From Anaerocolumna chitinilytica (GTDB lineage: Bacteria; Bacillota; Clostridia; Lachnospirales; Lachnospiraceae), in contig NZ_AP023368.1 in the NCBI RefSeq assembly GCF_014218355.1, forward strand, positions 1,616,001 to 1,680,000: a stretch of DNA of 64,000 bases. The letters run 5' to 3'. Shown in pieces: positions 43,814 to 54,386 of the stretch (its first letter is position 1; the number at the start of each line of letters is the position of its first letter). The translations under genes and the position numbers were made by a program. The notes under the pieces were generated by a model. That model searched no databases, had not been told where the DNA came from, and was given only the letters and a program-made list of their open reading frames with translations.

Positions 43814-46042
43814 ATGAAAAAGCTTAATTTTGATCTTACGGTAGCAGGAGGAGGAATGGCCGGTATCTGCACAGCATTAGCAGCAGCCAGAAAAGGTCTG
43901 AAGGTATTATTGGTTAATGACCGTTCTGTATTAGGCGGAAATGCCTCTAGTGAAATCGGAATTCAGATTTCCGGTGCCAGTCATCTGGGCCTTAATCCTT
44001 CTATCTATGCGAGAGAAGGCGGAATTATTGAAGAAATCAGGCTTCGCATGTCAAAGTATGCAGTCGGAGGTGGTTATGACAAAGGAGCTTTGCTGGATGC
44101 CGTTTTTTTTGATTTAATCTATGAAAATAGTAATATTACCCTGTTATTAAATACCTCTGTGTATTCCTGTGAGGTGACAGAACGCAAAATTACGAGATGT
44201 TATGCAAGGCATATTGTTAGCAATGAGATCTTTGAGATTGAGAGTAAAATCTATGTGGATGCCACAGGAAATGGTGTTTTAGCCTATGAGGCAGGCTGCA
44301 GCTTCCGTATGGGACGGGAAGGAAAAGCGGAATACGGGGAAACCTGGGCACCGGATACAGCAGATAAATATACCATGGGAAATACGTTTTATTTTGAAAC
44401 CGTTGACTGCGGGAGGGAGGTTACCTTCACACCACCGGAATTCGCCCATAAGGTAGCTGACATGGACTTTATAAAAGAGATACATAACCCGAAAAATTTC
44501 CGTAATATAACGGTAAAAGGAGCCCACTGGTCTCTGGAATACGGAGGACAGGTGGATGTAATTTATCAGAATGAGGAGATCGACTTAGAGCTTCGTAAGC
44601 TGATCTACGGTATATGGGATTATATAAAGAACAGCGGAAAATATCCGGAAGCAAAGAATTATTGTTTAAAAAGAATCTATACAAAGTCAGGTGCCCGAGA
44701 ATCCAGAAGATTCCTGGGAGACTATGTGTTAACGGAAAATGATATTGAAAATAAGATCAACTTCGAGGATGCTGTGTGCATCGGCGGATGGCCTATGGAT
44801 GTCCATGCAAACCTTGGGATTTATGACAGTGCTCCTGCCAGCAATTTTATTCCGGTTACTGGATTATATAATATTCCTATGCGGTCTCTCTACGCAAGAG
44901 ATTTAGATAATCTGATGTTTGCAGGCAGAAATATCAGCGTAAGTCATATTGCCTTAGGCTCAACCAGGGTTATGGCAACCTGTGCTGCAATGGGTCAGGC
45001 GGTAGGAACTGCCGCAAAATACTGCATAGAACAGAATTTATCCCCACGAGAAGTGACAAAATTATATATAAAAGAATTACAGCAAACCCTTGTTTACGAT
45101 GATCAGACGATACTAGGTGTAAACAGTCTTAACCCGGTTATGAAAAGCTTCAAAGCCTCCGCCACCAGTGAAAAAAAATATGAAAATGTAATAAGCAGCG
45201 GAAGCATAAAACTTGAAAATGATTACGGCTTGGCACTGATGCTTGAGACAGAGCATCTGGAGAGCATAAAACTTAAGATTAGAAATCAATCAGATACTAC
45301 CCAGCTTCTGCGTTATAAAATACTGACAGGCGGTCATAAAGAAACCTTTTTACCGGAGAAAGTTCAAAAGGTAAGTGAAGTCTCCATACCGGAAGCATAT
45401 GGTGGATGGTTTCAGCTTACAGTGAATGGGGACAGAGGAGAAGATGGAAAGCTGTATCTGATATTTGAAAAAAATCCTTCTCTTTCTCTTGAGGTTGCAT
45501 CTCAAAGACCTATGGGTGCAATTACTCTTAGAATGTATACGGCTGAGAATTGTAAGGAATGTAATCATGACAGCATTCCGCTTTCGAAGGAAACCGGATA
45601 TCTGTTTTTTGAACATCGGTATGACAGAGATAGAAACATCCTGTTTAAGGATATGGTTCCGGCTCAAAGATTATTTTCACCTGCAATGGCTCTGTCTCCT
45701 TTTACCAGACCTTATGGTATGCCGAATTTATGGATTGGGGCAGGAGAATTCCCGCAAACGTTGACTTTAACAGCAGAAGCACCTGTTGAGGCCAGTAAAG
45801 TAGCTATTATTTTTGACAGCTGCCTGGAAAATGAAACTAGTATGGATATGCCGGAAAGTCTGGTCAGAGATTTTGAACTGACAATTTATACGCAGGATAA
45901 TCTTATTACAAAAAGAGTTCAGGATAATTGGAGGCGGTATCAGGTAATTGAGATTCCCAGAGCTCAGGTGAGCAAGATTGAAATCAAAGTAATAAGCAGC
46001 TGGGGAGCTGAGGCCGGAATCTTCGGTGTAAATTTGTTCTAA
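43814..46042 (+). CDS. FAD-dependent oxidoreductase of the glycan locus
   Basis: 742 residues, ACGGAGAG before the ATG. The N-terminal Rossmann dinucleotide motif is VAGGGMAGICTALAAARKGLKVLLV, then LGGNASSEIG, matching the FAD-dependent oxidoreductase group PF12831. A second FAD-binding segment, LYARDLDNLMFAGRNISVSH, lies near 375. The C-terminal 280 residues form beta-sandwich-like strands and may bind carbohydrate. No signal peptide, so cytoplasmic. Members are common in polysaccharide loci of gut bacteria but rarely characterised. Oxidation of a sugar hydroxyl before cleavage of the glycosidic bond is a plausible inference, by analogy with 3-keto-glycoside routes. Confidence 0.75.
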   Translation: MKKLNFDLTVAGGGMAGICTALAAARKGLKVLLVNDRSVLGGNASSEIGIQISGASHLGLNPSIYAREGGIIEEIRLRMSKYAVGGGYDKGALLDAVFFDLIYENSNITLLLNTSVYSCEVTERKITRCYARHIVSNEIFEIESKIYVDATGNGVLAYEAGCSFRMGREGKAEYGETWAPDTADKYTMGNTFYFETVDCGREVTFTPPEFAHKVADMDFIKEIHNPKNFRNITVKGAHWSLEYGGQVDVIYQNEEIDLELRKLIYGIWDYIKNSGKYPEAKNYCLKRIYTKSGARESRRFLGDYVLTENDIENKINFEDAVCIGGWPMDVHANLGIYDSAPASNFIPVTGLYNIPMRSLYARDLDNLMFAGRNISVSHIALGSTRVMATCAAMGQAVGTAAKYCIEQNLSPREVTKLYIKELQQTLVYDDQTILGVNSLNPVMKSFKASATSEKKYENVISSGSIKLENDYGLALMLETEHLESIKLKIRNQSDTTQLLRYKILTGGHKETFLPEKVQKVSEVSIPEAYGGWFQLTVNGDRGEDGKLYLIFEKNPSLSLEVASQRPMGAITLRMYTAENCKECNHDSIPLSKETGYLFFEHRYDRDRNILFKDMVPAQRLFSPAMALSPFTRPYGMPNLWIGAGEFPQTLTLTAEAPVEASKVAIIFDSCLENETSMDMPESLVRDFELTIYTQDNLITKRVQDNWRRYQVIEIPRAQVSKIEIKVISSWGAEAGIFGVNLF

Positions 46043-46072
46043 CAGATGAAAGGTGTTTAAAGGAGAAATCAT

Positions 46073-48049
46073 ATGAATTACAGACAAGTCCATCTGGACT
46101 TTCATACCAGTGAAAAAATTGAAGGAATTGGTGAAGCCTTTCAAAAGGAACAATTTCAGGATGCCTTAAAAAGAGGGCATGTTAACTCAATTACCTTGTT
46201 TTCAAAGTGCCATCATGGATGGTCTTATCATCCTTCCAAGTGTAATGAGATGCACCCGAATCTGAAATTTGATCTACTGGGCGAACAAATAAAAGCGGCT
46301 CATGAAATCGGAGTAAAGACACCGGTATACCTGTCAGCTGGCTTTGATGAAAAGACCGCACGAAGACATCCGGAATGGGTGGTAAGAGAAAAGGATGATA
46401 CCATGCTATGGACAAAGACCTTTCTGGAACCGGGGTATCATAAACTCTGTATTAATTCACCCTATCTGGAGGAGTTGTTAGAACAGATTCAGGAGGTTCT
46501 AACAAACTATGAGGCGGATGGAATCTTTCTGGACATTATAGGTGTTCAGCCCTGTTACTGTAAATATTGCAGAGAAGCTATGGAAGACAGAGGATTGGAC
46601 CCTCTTAAGGAAGATGAGGTCAGACTCCTGGCTGAGAGCGTTTATGCTAATTATGCAAGAAAAGTGAGGGAGACAATCGATAGTATCAAACCAGGCCTTC
46701 CCTTGTTTCATAACGGCGGGCATATCAGGCGGGGCAGAAGAGACCTGGCAAATAAGAATACCCACTTGGAACTGGAGAGTCTGCCTACCGGAGGATGGGG
46801 TTATGATCATTTCCCCTTATCCGCAGCCTATGCGAGAACCCTTGGTATGGAATATCTGGGTATGACGGGAAAGTTCCATTTATCCTGGGGAGAGTTTGGT
46901 GGGTTTAAGCATCCCAATGCCCTGCGTTATGAAGCCGCTTTGTCGGCAGCAAACGGCGCAGGAGTTTCCATCGGAGACCAGCTTCACCCGTCAGGGGAAA
47001 TGGATCCGGCTACCTATTCCCTCATTGGTAAAGCATATAAAGAATTAGAGGAGAAGGAACCTTGGCTTTATAAAGCACAGAATATAGCAGATATCGGCGT
47101 ACTTTCAGGAGAGGCAGTTTGGGAAATGAACGGCGGGATTAAGGATACTACCTTAGACGAAGTTCAAAGAGCAGACGTCGGCGCCGTACGTATATTACTG
47201 GAGGGACACTATCTGTTTCACGTAATAGATACAAATGAGGATTTTGATCAGTATTCATTAATTCTGCTGCCGGATGTTGTTTTACTGGATGAAGAGAGTC
47301 GGGATAAGCTAAAGCAATATGTGGAGAAGGGCGGAAGGATTCTGGCAACCGGCAAGTCAGGCCTCGATAGGGACAAAACAAAATTCATGCTGGATTTTGG
47401 TGTTGATTTCCTTGGGGATAATCCATATAATCCGGATTATTTCAGACCTTCCTTTCAGGTACCTGATCTGGAAAATGCAGCTTTTGTTATGTACTCTCAG
47501 GGATATAACATTAAAAATATATCCGGAAGAGAGCTTGGAAGCCGTGAAAATCCATATTTTAACCGTACTTACAAAGCATTTTGCTCCCATCAGCATACTC
47601 CGTGCAGGAATGAAAAAGCAGGCACAGGCATGGTAAGGGGAAAGGACGGGATTTATATATCCTGGGAAGTTTTTCAGGATTATGCCACAAAGGGAAGTCT
47701 GATATTAAAACGCATGGTCCAATATGCCATCAATGAACTCATAGAAGAAAATCTGACCTTAAAGACCACTCTTCCTGCCCAGGGGATAGCGACGGTAACG
47801 AAGCAAATAAATCGATATATTGTTCATTTGTTATATGGAGTGCCGGTTAAACGTGGTTTAAACACAGAAGTTATAGAAGATATACAGCCTCTTTATAATA
47901 TACAGGTTCAGTTGAAAGTGAAAGAGAAGGTAAGGAGAACATATCTGGCGCCTCAGGGAACGGACCTGGAATATCAGGTGAAAGATGGGGTGGTTAATAT
48001 CGTTGTTCCGGAAGTAAATTTGCATCAGATGCTTGTATTAGAGCATTAG
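46073..48049 (+). CDS. GHL6-like putative glycoside hydrolase with trimerisation-like domain
   Basis: 658 residues with AAAGGAG before the ATG. Residues 1-330 form a TIM barrel like hypothetical glycosyl hydrolase 6: VHLDFHTSE at the first strand, VYLSAGFDE, then ADGIFLDIIGVQPCYCKYCREAM with a likely catalytic acid on strand 4. Residues 340-520 (IADIGVLSGE, then a flavodoxin-like fold with LILLPDVVLLDEESRDKLKQYVEKGGRILATG) look like the trimerisation domain of GH42/GH-A clan proteins. Relatives include alpha-fucosidase-like and beta-galactosidase-like entries, so the substrate cannot be fixed. Cytoplasmic, as no signal peptide is seen. It is placed between the oxidoreductase and the beta-helix hydrolase. 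Confidence 0.7.
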   Translation: MNYRQVHLDFHTSEKIEGIGEAFQKEQFQDALKRGHVNSITLFSKCHHGWSYHPSKCNEMHPNLKFDLLGEQIKAAHEIGVKTPVYLSAGFDEKTARRHPEWVVREKDDTMLWTKTFLEPGYHKLCINSPYLEELLEQIQEVLTNYEADGIFLDIIGVQPCYCKYCREAMEDRGLDPLKEDEVRLLAESVYANYARKVRETIDSIKPGLPLFHNGGHIRRGRRDLANKNTHLELESLPTGGWGYDHFPLSAAYARTLGMEYLGMTGKFHLSWGEFGGFKHPNALRYEAALSAANGAGVSIGDQLHPSGEMDPATYSLIGKAYKELEEKEPWLYKAQNIADIGVLSGEAVWEMNGGIKDTTLDEVQRADVGAVRILLEGHYLFHVIDTNEDFDQYSLILLPDVVLLDEESRDKLKQYVEKGGRILATGKSGLDRDKTKFMLDFGVDFLGDNPYNPDYFRPSFQVPDLENAAFVMYSQGYNIKNISGRELGSRENPYFNRTYKAFCSHQHTPCRNEKAGTGMVRGKDGIYISWEVFQDYATKGSLILKRMVQYAINELIEENLTLKTTLPAQGIATVTKQINRYIVHLLYGVPVKRGLNTEVIEDIQPLYNIQVQLKVKEKVRRTYLAPQGTDLEYQVKDGVVNIVVPEVNLHQMLVLEH

Positions 48050-48139
48050 AACTTCGGATGTTACAAAAGGGATATCCGGGAAGATGGCGCTGTAAACTAG
48101 AAGGACAGCAAAGCAAACACAGAGAAAGAAGGACAGTGT

Positions 48140-50311
48140 ATGAATTACAAGGTTTATGTAAATGGAAAAAGTACAAATATCTGCACCGCCAAGGTATTTC
48201 CCATGCCATACAATGAAGTACAGGAAGTGGAGTATACCAGCTTCCAGATGAGCCAGCCGGTAGATTTACGCATTGAATCAGAAGCTTTATTAGAGAATGT
48301 TATCATACGGCCCTTAAGCTTAGGATTAGAGTATACTTACCGGGAACATGAAATAGTAATCCATCTGGAGAGAGCAGCAAAGTTCTCTGTTGAGATAAAC
48401 GGCACTTATTATAATAATCTGCTGGTATTTGCAGAAGCTATGCAATATGAAGAGTTTGATAAATATGCCGGGAATGTCATGTATTTTGAACGCGGGATTC
48501 ATACGGTGGATATACTTACGATCAATAAGGATAATACAATTGTTTACCTGGAAGAAGGCGCTTTTCTAAATGGTAAGATTGATTTGGACCATTGTAATAA
48601 TGTTACCATCTGCGGGTATGGAACAATAAGCATGGAAAAATATCCACTGGAGGTACGTAATATCTATCACCGCTGTGTGGATGCTATGCATTGCACGAAG
48701 GTCTGCATTAAAGATATTACAATTACCGACAGCAACGACTGGAGTTTAAGAATCTTTGGCTGCGAGGACGTATTAATCGACAATGTAAAAATCTTCGGCT
48801 GCAGGGGGAATTCCGATGGAATCGACATCTGCGGCTCCAGGAATGTACTCGTGCAGAATGTATTCACGAGAGTATGGGATGATTCCCTGGTAGTAAAGGC
48901 TTTTAATACAGGTGATCTTGAGAATGTTACTTTTAAGGATTCCATTCTTTGGAATGATTTTGCAAGACCAATAGAAGTAGGGGTTGAGCTTCGGGCGGAA
49001 AAGGTTAGTAACGTACGGTTTGAGAATATTGATATTATTCATTCTCCTACCGGTTATCCCTTAATGGGAATCCATCATGGAGACCGGGCTGAGATATCAG
49101 ACATTCACTTTGAAAACATTCGGATTGAAAATGCACCGGGAGCACAGCTCTTTGATATCCGGATTCGGGACTCCTTCTGGAATAGAGATAAGGAAAAAGG
49201 AAACATAAAGGATATCTATTTTAAGAATATTCATTATATCGGAAATCCCGGTTCAGATTTACTGCTGTCCCGCTCCCGGTTACAGGGATTAAGTGAAGCG
49301 TCGGCTATCCATAATATATTCTTTGAGAATATCAATATACTTGGCAAAATTGCCGGCAACGAAAGAGAATGCGGACTCTCAGTAATGGAGTATGTGGAGA
49401 ATGTGGTATTCTGCTCGGATGAACAAACAGAGAGGATGAACCTTTTAGAGACCGGAATAGAAATACTGGATGATTTCGTCCTGACGGATAACGGTTCTTA
49501 CAAAGGCAGAGTCCGGGTAAATATAAATAACACCGGAGAGAAGGATCAGCTTACTGCGTTTTGGCTTCAGATTTCTCCTGCTCATATGGGAGCGTATAAG
49601 CGTGAGGCAGAAAGACTTGCAATAAAAGCAGGTGAGAGAAAGTGCTTTGATTATGATGTCAGTCTGCCCCCCGGAAAATATGTAATAGCAATTCAATCCC
49701 ATGATGCAAATGTCAGTTATGCATGGAAGTTCCTGCAGTTAGACTGGATACTCTGGGAGGGAAGGGAGTTAGAAAAAGCCACTGAGCTGGAATTTATAAA
49801 TTACTATAATATCAGAACCAAGGGCTTAAAAGCCACAATCTGCAAGGGAGAGCTTGTCCTACAGTCGGATATTTTAAAAGATGAAAAGAATTCATTGGTT
49901 TTATATACTGCACAGCCAGTAGAAAGACGGGAAGAAGAAGTGGTATTTTCCGTTGAAGAGACGGATTTTGGTGTTGTACCCGCTGTAATCAGCGGAAAGC
50001 ATGAATTGGAACCAGCTCCCCAATTACGCTGCCCGCTAGAGATAACCCTGGTATTTAAGAATGAGCCTAAAGTGAAGGAAATCAAAAAAATCGTCCTAGA
50101 CGGAGGAGGGAATGGAATAATATCAATCCCGCTGACAGACCTTGGACTTACTACAGAAACAAAGCATTTCTGGATGGAAATAGAAGCTAAAACAGAAGAA
50201 GTCTCAAAGTATAGATACCCTTATACTATGTTTCATTCGGTAACACCGACTACGAGTGCCCACATGTTTGCTAATGTGGTAATAACGACAGATACAGTTA
50301 TGAACAGATAA
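48140..50311 (+). CDS. GH28/GH49-like parallel beta-helix glycosidase
   Basis: 723 residues, AGAAGGA before the ATG. The N-terminal sandwich (about 1-140) is followed by a right-handed beta-helix. Acidic catalytic candidates lie in NSDGIDICGSRNV (about 220-226) and WDDSLVVKAF (about 240), resembling the Asp triad of GH28 polygalacturonases. The His-Gly and Arg-x-Lys elements of true GH28 enzymes are not seen. Instead WNDFARPIEVG follows, a pattern found in GH49-like bacterial proteins. A C-terminal Ig-like part (about 450-720) closes it. No signal peptide, hence probably an intracellular exo-acting enzyme on imported oligosaccharides, perhaps uronic. Confidence 0.7.
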   Translation: MNYKVYVNGKSTNICTAKVFPMPYNEVQEVEYTSFQMSQPVDLRIESEALLENVIIRPLSLGLEYTYREHEIVIHLERAAKFSVEINGTYYNNLLVFAEAMQYEEFDKYAGNVMYFERGIHTVDILTINKDNTIVYLEEGAFLNGKIDLDHCNNVTICGYGTISMEKYPLEVRNIYHRCVDAMHCTKVCIKDITITDSNDWSLRIFGCEDVLIDNVKIFGCRGNSDGIDICGSRNVLVQNVFTRVWDDSLVVKAFNTGDLENVTFKDSILWNDFARPIEVGVELRAEKVSNVRFENIDIIHSPTGYPLMGIHHGDRAEISDIHFENIRIENAPGAQLFDIRIRDSFWNRDKEKGNIKDIYFKNIHYIGNPGSDLLLSRSRLQGLSEASAIHNIFFENINILGKIAGNERECGLSVMEYVENVVFCSDEQTERMNLLETGIEILDDFVLTDNGSYKGRVRVNINNTGEKDQLTAFWLQISPAHMGAYKREAERLAIKAGERKCFDYDVSLPPGKYVIAIQSHDANVSYAWKFLQLDWILWEGRELEKATELEFINYYNIRTKGLKATICKGELVLQSDILKDEKNSLVLYTAQPVERREEEVVFSVEETDFGVVPAVISGKHELEPAPQLRCPLEITLVFKNEPKVKEIKKIVLDGGGNGIISIPLTDLGLTTETKHFWMEIEAKTEEVSKYRYPYTMFHSVTPTTSAHMFANVVITTDTVMNR

Positions 50312-50333
50312 AAAAGAAAGAAGGTAAATACAT

Positions 50334-51002
50334 ATGGCAACAATATTATTTCAGGGAGATTCAATAACCGATGCTAATCGGGATCGTGAGGGAAAGGATA
50401 AGAACCGAATCCTTGGTGATGGTTATGTTCAGTTTATCGGAGCGAGTCTATTATGTGATTATCCGGGGATTAATATAAGGAATACTGCTATTTCCGGTAA
50501 CAGGATTTCAGATTTATACGGCAGATGGATTGAGGATACCTTAAACATTGAATTTGATGTTTTAAGCATTTTATGCGGTATCAATGACATTGGCTATGCT
50601 TTAAGATTGAATATGGGAGCGGATGCTGAGAAATTTGAATTTGTGTATGACAGAATGTTACATGAGGTCAAAATGGCAAGGCCTCAGGCGAAAATCGTAC
50701 TTTGCGAGCCCTTTTTATTTAAAATGGATATTAATGAAGCAAAGAATTCTGCGGATATCATTGAAAACTGGGATGTTTGGAATGGCCATATGCTGGAGAG
50801 AAGAGCCATAGTGAAGTCCCTGGCAGAAAAGTACCAGGCAATCTTTGTTCCCTTTGGAAAAGTATTTGAGCAGGCACTTGAAATTGCACCAGCAAATTAT
50901 TGGTCAACGGACGGAATTCATCTAACCATGGCCGGAAATCAATTAATCGCAAGAGAATGGCTGCGCTGCGTTAAAGGAGATCCGAATGTATCATTTTCAT
51001 AA
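50334..51002 (+). CDS. SGNH/GDSL hydrolase (probable carbohydrate esterase)
   Basis: 222 residues. The SGNH blocks are all present: GDSITD (block I, catalytic Ser), ISGNRISD (Gly/Asn block), LCGINDIG (block III) and DGIHLTMAGN (Asp-x-x-His pair). No signal peptide. In such loci these proteins usually remove acetyl groups from imported oligosaccharides (rhamnogalacturonan acetylesterase-like, CE12 or CE3). That fits the other enzymes but is inference. Its end overlaps the GH94-like gene by 17 nt, so they are co-translated. Confidence 0.85.
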   Translation: MATILFQGDSITDANRDREGKDKNRILGDGYVQFIGASLLCDYPGINIRNTAISGNRISDLYGRWIEDTLNIEFDVLSILCGINDIGYALRLNMGADAEKFEFVYDRMLHEVKMARPQAKIVLCEPFLFKMDINEAKNSADIIENWDVWNGHMLERRAIVKSLAEKYQAIFVPFGKVFEQALEIAPANYWSTDGIHLTMAGNQLIAREWLRCVKGDPNVSFS

Positions 51003-53268
51003 GGATAGAAAAGAAGTTACAATTGATCATTATAACACCCCCACCCCCTGGATGAATTATCTGTCCAACGGAACCTTTCATACCATGATATCACAGGCAG
51101 GAGGCGGCGTAGCATTCTATCGTTCACCTCAGATCTGGAGAATCAACCATTACCGTTTTTTTCATCTGCCTACGGATAGAAGTGGCTTCTACACTTATAT
51201 TAAGGATAATCAAGATATCTGGTGTCCCACCAGTGAGCCCTGTAAGCTGAAGCCGGATCAATGGAAGGCTGCCCATGGCATGGGTTATACACGTTATGAA
51301 GCAAGTAAGAATGGGCTTGAGGTGACAGCGACTTATATGGTGGGTAAGTACGAAAACGCCCTCCTTTGGGACCTAAAGCTCAAATCCGATGAGGATAAGC
51401 AAATAACGGTTTTTCCCTATGTAGAACTTGGTATGATGGAGTTTATGAGAGAACTTCAGTGGCAATGCTATAACAAACATCAGCTTTCTGCCTATAATCT
51501 GGAGGATATCCTTATTTATCGTTATGGAGTAGAAGATCAGCCTAAACCGAAAGAAACACCCCTTGTATATTTTGCCTGTGATACGGAGATAAGCGGCTTT
51601 GACTGTGACCGTGATGAATTCATCGGAAGCTACCGGAGTGAAGAAAACCCTATAAGGGTTGAGGAAAATGCCTGCTCTAACTCTACTTTATATGGAGGCG
51701 ACCCTTGCTTTGCGTTTCAGCTAACTGTTGACTTAAAGGCCGGAGAGGAGAAAGAAATTCATATATTCCTTGGAACAGCCATGACAGAAGAGGAAATCCT
51801 TGCTTCCGTAAAAAACTGCAGGCAGAAGAACTTTATATCCAAATCAATGGAAGCGCTAAAGCAGGATTGGGATGAGTTTTTAGAGAAGTTTCAATGTGAG
51901 CTGCCGGATAAGGAAGCAGAAACAATGATTAATATCTGGAATCCCTATCAGATGGAGCGGAATTTTCAGTTCTCCCGCAATATCAGCTACTATGCTACCG
52001 GAACCTTTCGCGGCGTCGGTGTCAGAGATACGGCGCAGGATATTCTAGCCATGATACCCTTTGATACAAAGAGGGCAAAAGATAAATTAAATTTATTATT
52101 TACCCAGCAATACCAGGACGGACACTGTAACCATTACTTTTTCCCCACAGAAGGGTGGGAGCCGGTAAAGCGTATCCATTCGGATAATCACCTATGGCTG
52201 GTAATGGATGTTTACCATATTGTCATGGAAGAGGGTAAGCTTGATTATCTGTTTACAGAGTTGCCCTATTATGACGGTGGTGAAAATGGCACTGTATGGG
52301 GACATATCAAAAGATCCATTGCTTTTACAAAGAAACACCTTGGTGAAAAAGGGTTTCCTTTAATGCTTTCCTCAGACTGGAATGATATGCTATACAAGGT
52401 ATGCCGTGAAGGAAAAGGTGAGAGTATCTGGACCTCCATGCAGTTTGGTACTGTACTAAATATGATGTCTCAGATAGCAGAACTTATGGGGGAAGAGGCA
52501 TCAGAATACAACAGGACCTACGAAGAGCAAAAGCAACTGATAAATACTGTGGCTTGGGATGGTCAATGGTTCAGGAGATGTATCACGGATGAGGGAACCT
52601 TTATCGGATCTGAGGCCGAAGAACAGGCAAAAATCTGGCTGAATACCCAGAGCTGGGCAGTTATCAGCGGTATGGGAGATCCCGCCAAACAAGTTCAGGC
52701 AATGGATAGTGTGAGAAAGTATCTTAATACGGAATTTGGCATTAAGAAAATACACCCTGCCATGAAGGATTATCCTTCCAAGGAAGACCCCCTTACCTAT
52801 TATAACAAAGGCTGCGGGGAGAACGGCAGCGTCTTCTGTCATGCCAATACCTGGGCTATTATTGCCGAATGTATGTTAGGCAGAAGTGACTTGGCCTATG
52901 AGTATTACCATCAGTTATTGCCGATGGTGGTTCAATCCAGAGCAGGAGAATACCGGTACAAGGCCGAGCCCTATGTATATGCCTCCAACATATTCGGACC
53001 GGAGAGTGATAAATTCGGTCTGGCGAATGTTTCCTGGCTTACCGGTACGGCAGCTTGGATGTATCTGGCAGCTACCCAGTATTTATTAGGAGTCAAACCA
53101 AGGTGGGAAGGTCTTGAGATAGCTCCTTGTATACCAAAAGACTGGGAGAATATCCGGATAGAGAGAGTCTTTAGGGGCTGTAAATATCACATCACCATAA
53201 AAAACAGAGACAAAAAAGTGTTTATAGAGCATATAGAAGGTAGAAAAGAATTCTCAGTAGAAGTATAA
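50986..53268 (+). CDS. GH94-like glycoside phosphorylase
   Basis: 760 residues starting inside the esterase gene. An N-terminal beta-sandwich (about 1-280) is joined by a helical linker to an alpha/alpha-barrel (about 310-700) with a C-terminal jelly roll. Family features are RGVGVRDTAQD near 345, HSDNHLWL near 400, and the catalytic Asp464 in SSDWNDML. These correspond to cellobiose and chitobiose phosphorylases, which split beta-glycosides with phosphate to give a sugar 1-phosphate. Cytoplasmic. The donor sugar cannot be read from the sequence. Phosphorolysis saves ATP and is typical of anaerobes. Confidence 0.8.
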   Translation: MYHFHKDRKEVTIDHYNTPTPWMNYLSNGTFHTMISQAGGGVAFYRSPQIWRINHYRFFHLPTDRSGFYTYIKDNQDIWCPTSEPCKLKPDQWKAAHGMGYTRYEASKNGLEVTATYMVGKYENALLWDLKLKSDEDKQITVFPYVELGMMEFMRELQWQCYNKHQLSAYNLEDILIYRYGVEDQPKPKETPLVYFACDTEISGFDCDRDEFIGSYRSEENPIRVEENACSNSTLYGGDPCFAFQLTVDLKAGEEKEIHIFLGTAMTEEEILASVKNCRQKNFISKSMEALKQDWDEFLEKFQCELPDKEAETMINIWNPYQMERNFQFSRNISYYATGTFRGVGVRDTAQDILAMIPFDTKRAKDKLNLLFTQQYQDGHCNHYFFPTEGWEPVKRIHSDNHLWLVMDVYHIVMEEGKLDYLFTELPYYDGGENGTVWGHIKRSIAFTKKHLGEKGFPLMLSSDWNDMLYKVCREGKGESIWTSMQFGTVLNMMSQIAELMGEEASEYNRTYEEQKQLINTVAWDGQWFRRCITDEGTFIGSEAEEQAKIWLNTQSWAVISGMGDPAKQVQAMDSVRKYLNTEFGIKKIHPAMKDYPSKEDPLTYYNKGCGENGSVFCHANTWAIIAECMLGRSDLAYEYYHQLLPMVVQSRAGEYRYKAEPYVYASNIFGPESDKFGLANVSWLTGTAAWMYLAATQYLLGVKPRWEGLEIAPCIPKDWENIRIERVFRGCKYHITIKNRDKKVFIEHIEGRKEFSVEV

Positions 53269-53336
53269 TGTCCAGTGTGCTATAGTATTATAATGAATTT
53301 TAAGACTTAGAGCAGCTCTTGGCGAGGAGATGAGGT

Positions 53337-54374
53337 ATGTATCGGGTAATCGTAGTAGATGACGAACTAGTTATACGTAGTGGGATTACGAATTTCATCA
53401 ATTCTGAAATAGAAGATTTTGAAGTTATACACAACTTTTGTGACGGCGCAGAAGCGGTGGATTTTTTAAAAACCAATGATGTTGATTTAGTGGTATCGGA
53501 TATTAAGATGCCTCACATATCCGGTATCGAGCTTGCAAAATATATTTTTGAAAATAAACCTAGCGTAAAAGTGATTTTATTAAGTGGTTACAGAGAATTT
53601 GAATATGCCAGATCAGCCATACAATATGGAGTGAAATATTATATCCTAAAACCTACGGATTTTGCGGAATTTAAGGATGTACTGGTGAAAATGAAAACGG
53701 AACTGGAACAGATGAAATCCAGAAAAGACCAGGTGCTTTTTATGGATAAGATCAAGCTGCTTTATTCTAATATTTTATCCAATAAAAAAATAGAAGCGCA
53801 GAATATACTTTTGTCAGTTTTTGAGGATGTCAAGGACAATCCGGTTTCAAAAATAAATCAATATTTTTATGACTTATACGAAATTATTTTTGACAAGTTC
53901 AATCTGTATCTGAAAATCCAGCTGAATGCGGACAAATTTAACTTAAACCAGCTGCTAGCCTTGGAAGATGTGAATGAGATAAAATTATGTGCCCTCGAGA
54001 TTCTCGAGAAAATATTCCACCTGTTGTTAGTGGAAGAAGAAGCACCCAATGTATTTTTGCTGCAGGATATTAAGGATTATGTGCAGGAGCATTTACAAGA
54101 GGATATCTCTTTGCAGGATGTCGCTGATAAAATGTTTTTTAGTACAGTATATTTCAGCCGATTTTTTAAAAAGCAGACAGGTGAGACCTTTAGTAATTAT
54201 CTGTTAAGAGTTCGTATGGAGCAGGCGGTCAGATTACTTGAAAAAAACAAGAAGGTTACAGAAATCAGTGAAGCCTGCGGGTATCATGATCCAAGTTATT
54301 TTACACGAATCTTTAAAGAATACTACAACTATACACCAAAGGATTACGCACGCCGATTCATAAGCAACAGGTAG
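53337..54374 (+). CDS. AraC-type response regulator (YesN-like)
   Basis: 345 residues. The receiver domain (1-122) has the acidic pair DD (8-9), phosphoacceptor Asp55 in VVSDIKMP, Ser82-region LLSGYREFEYA and Lys in ILKPTD. A linker is followed by an AraC helix-turn-helix pair (about 245-345) ending GYHDPSYFTRIFKEYYNYTPKDY. With the adjoining kinase it forms the YesM/YesN two-component type that switches on sugar-import loci in Firmicutes. GGCGAGGAGATGAGGT precedes the ATG. Confidence 0.92.
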   Translation: MYRVIVVDDELVIRSGITNFINSEIEDFEVIHNFCDGAEAVDFLKTNDVDLVVSDIKMPHISGIELAKYIFENKPSVKVILLSGYREFEYARSAIQYGVKYYILKPTDFAEFKDVLVKMKTELEQMKSRKDQVLFMDKIKLLYSNILSNKKIEAQNILLSVFEDVKDNPVSKINQYFYDLYEIIFDKFNLYLKIQLNADKFNLNQLLALEDVNEIKLCALEILEKIFHLLLVEEEAPNVFLLQDIKDYVQEHLQEDISLQDVADKMFFSTVYFSRFFKKQTGETFSNYLLRVRMEQAVRLLEKNKKVTEISEACGYHDPSYFTRIFKEYYNYTPKDYARRFISNR

Positions 54375-54386
54375 GACAAGAGTATA

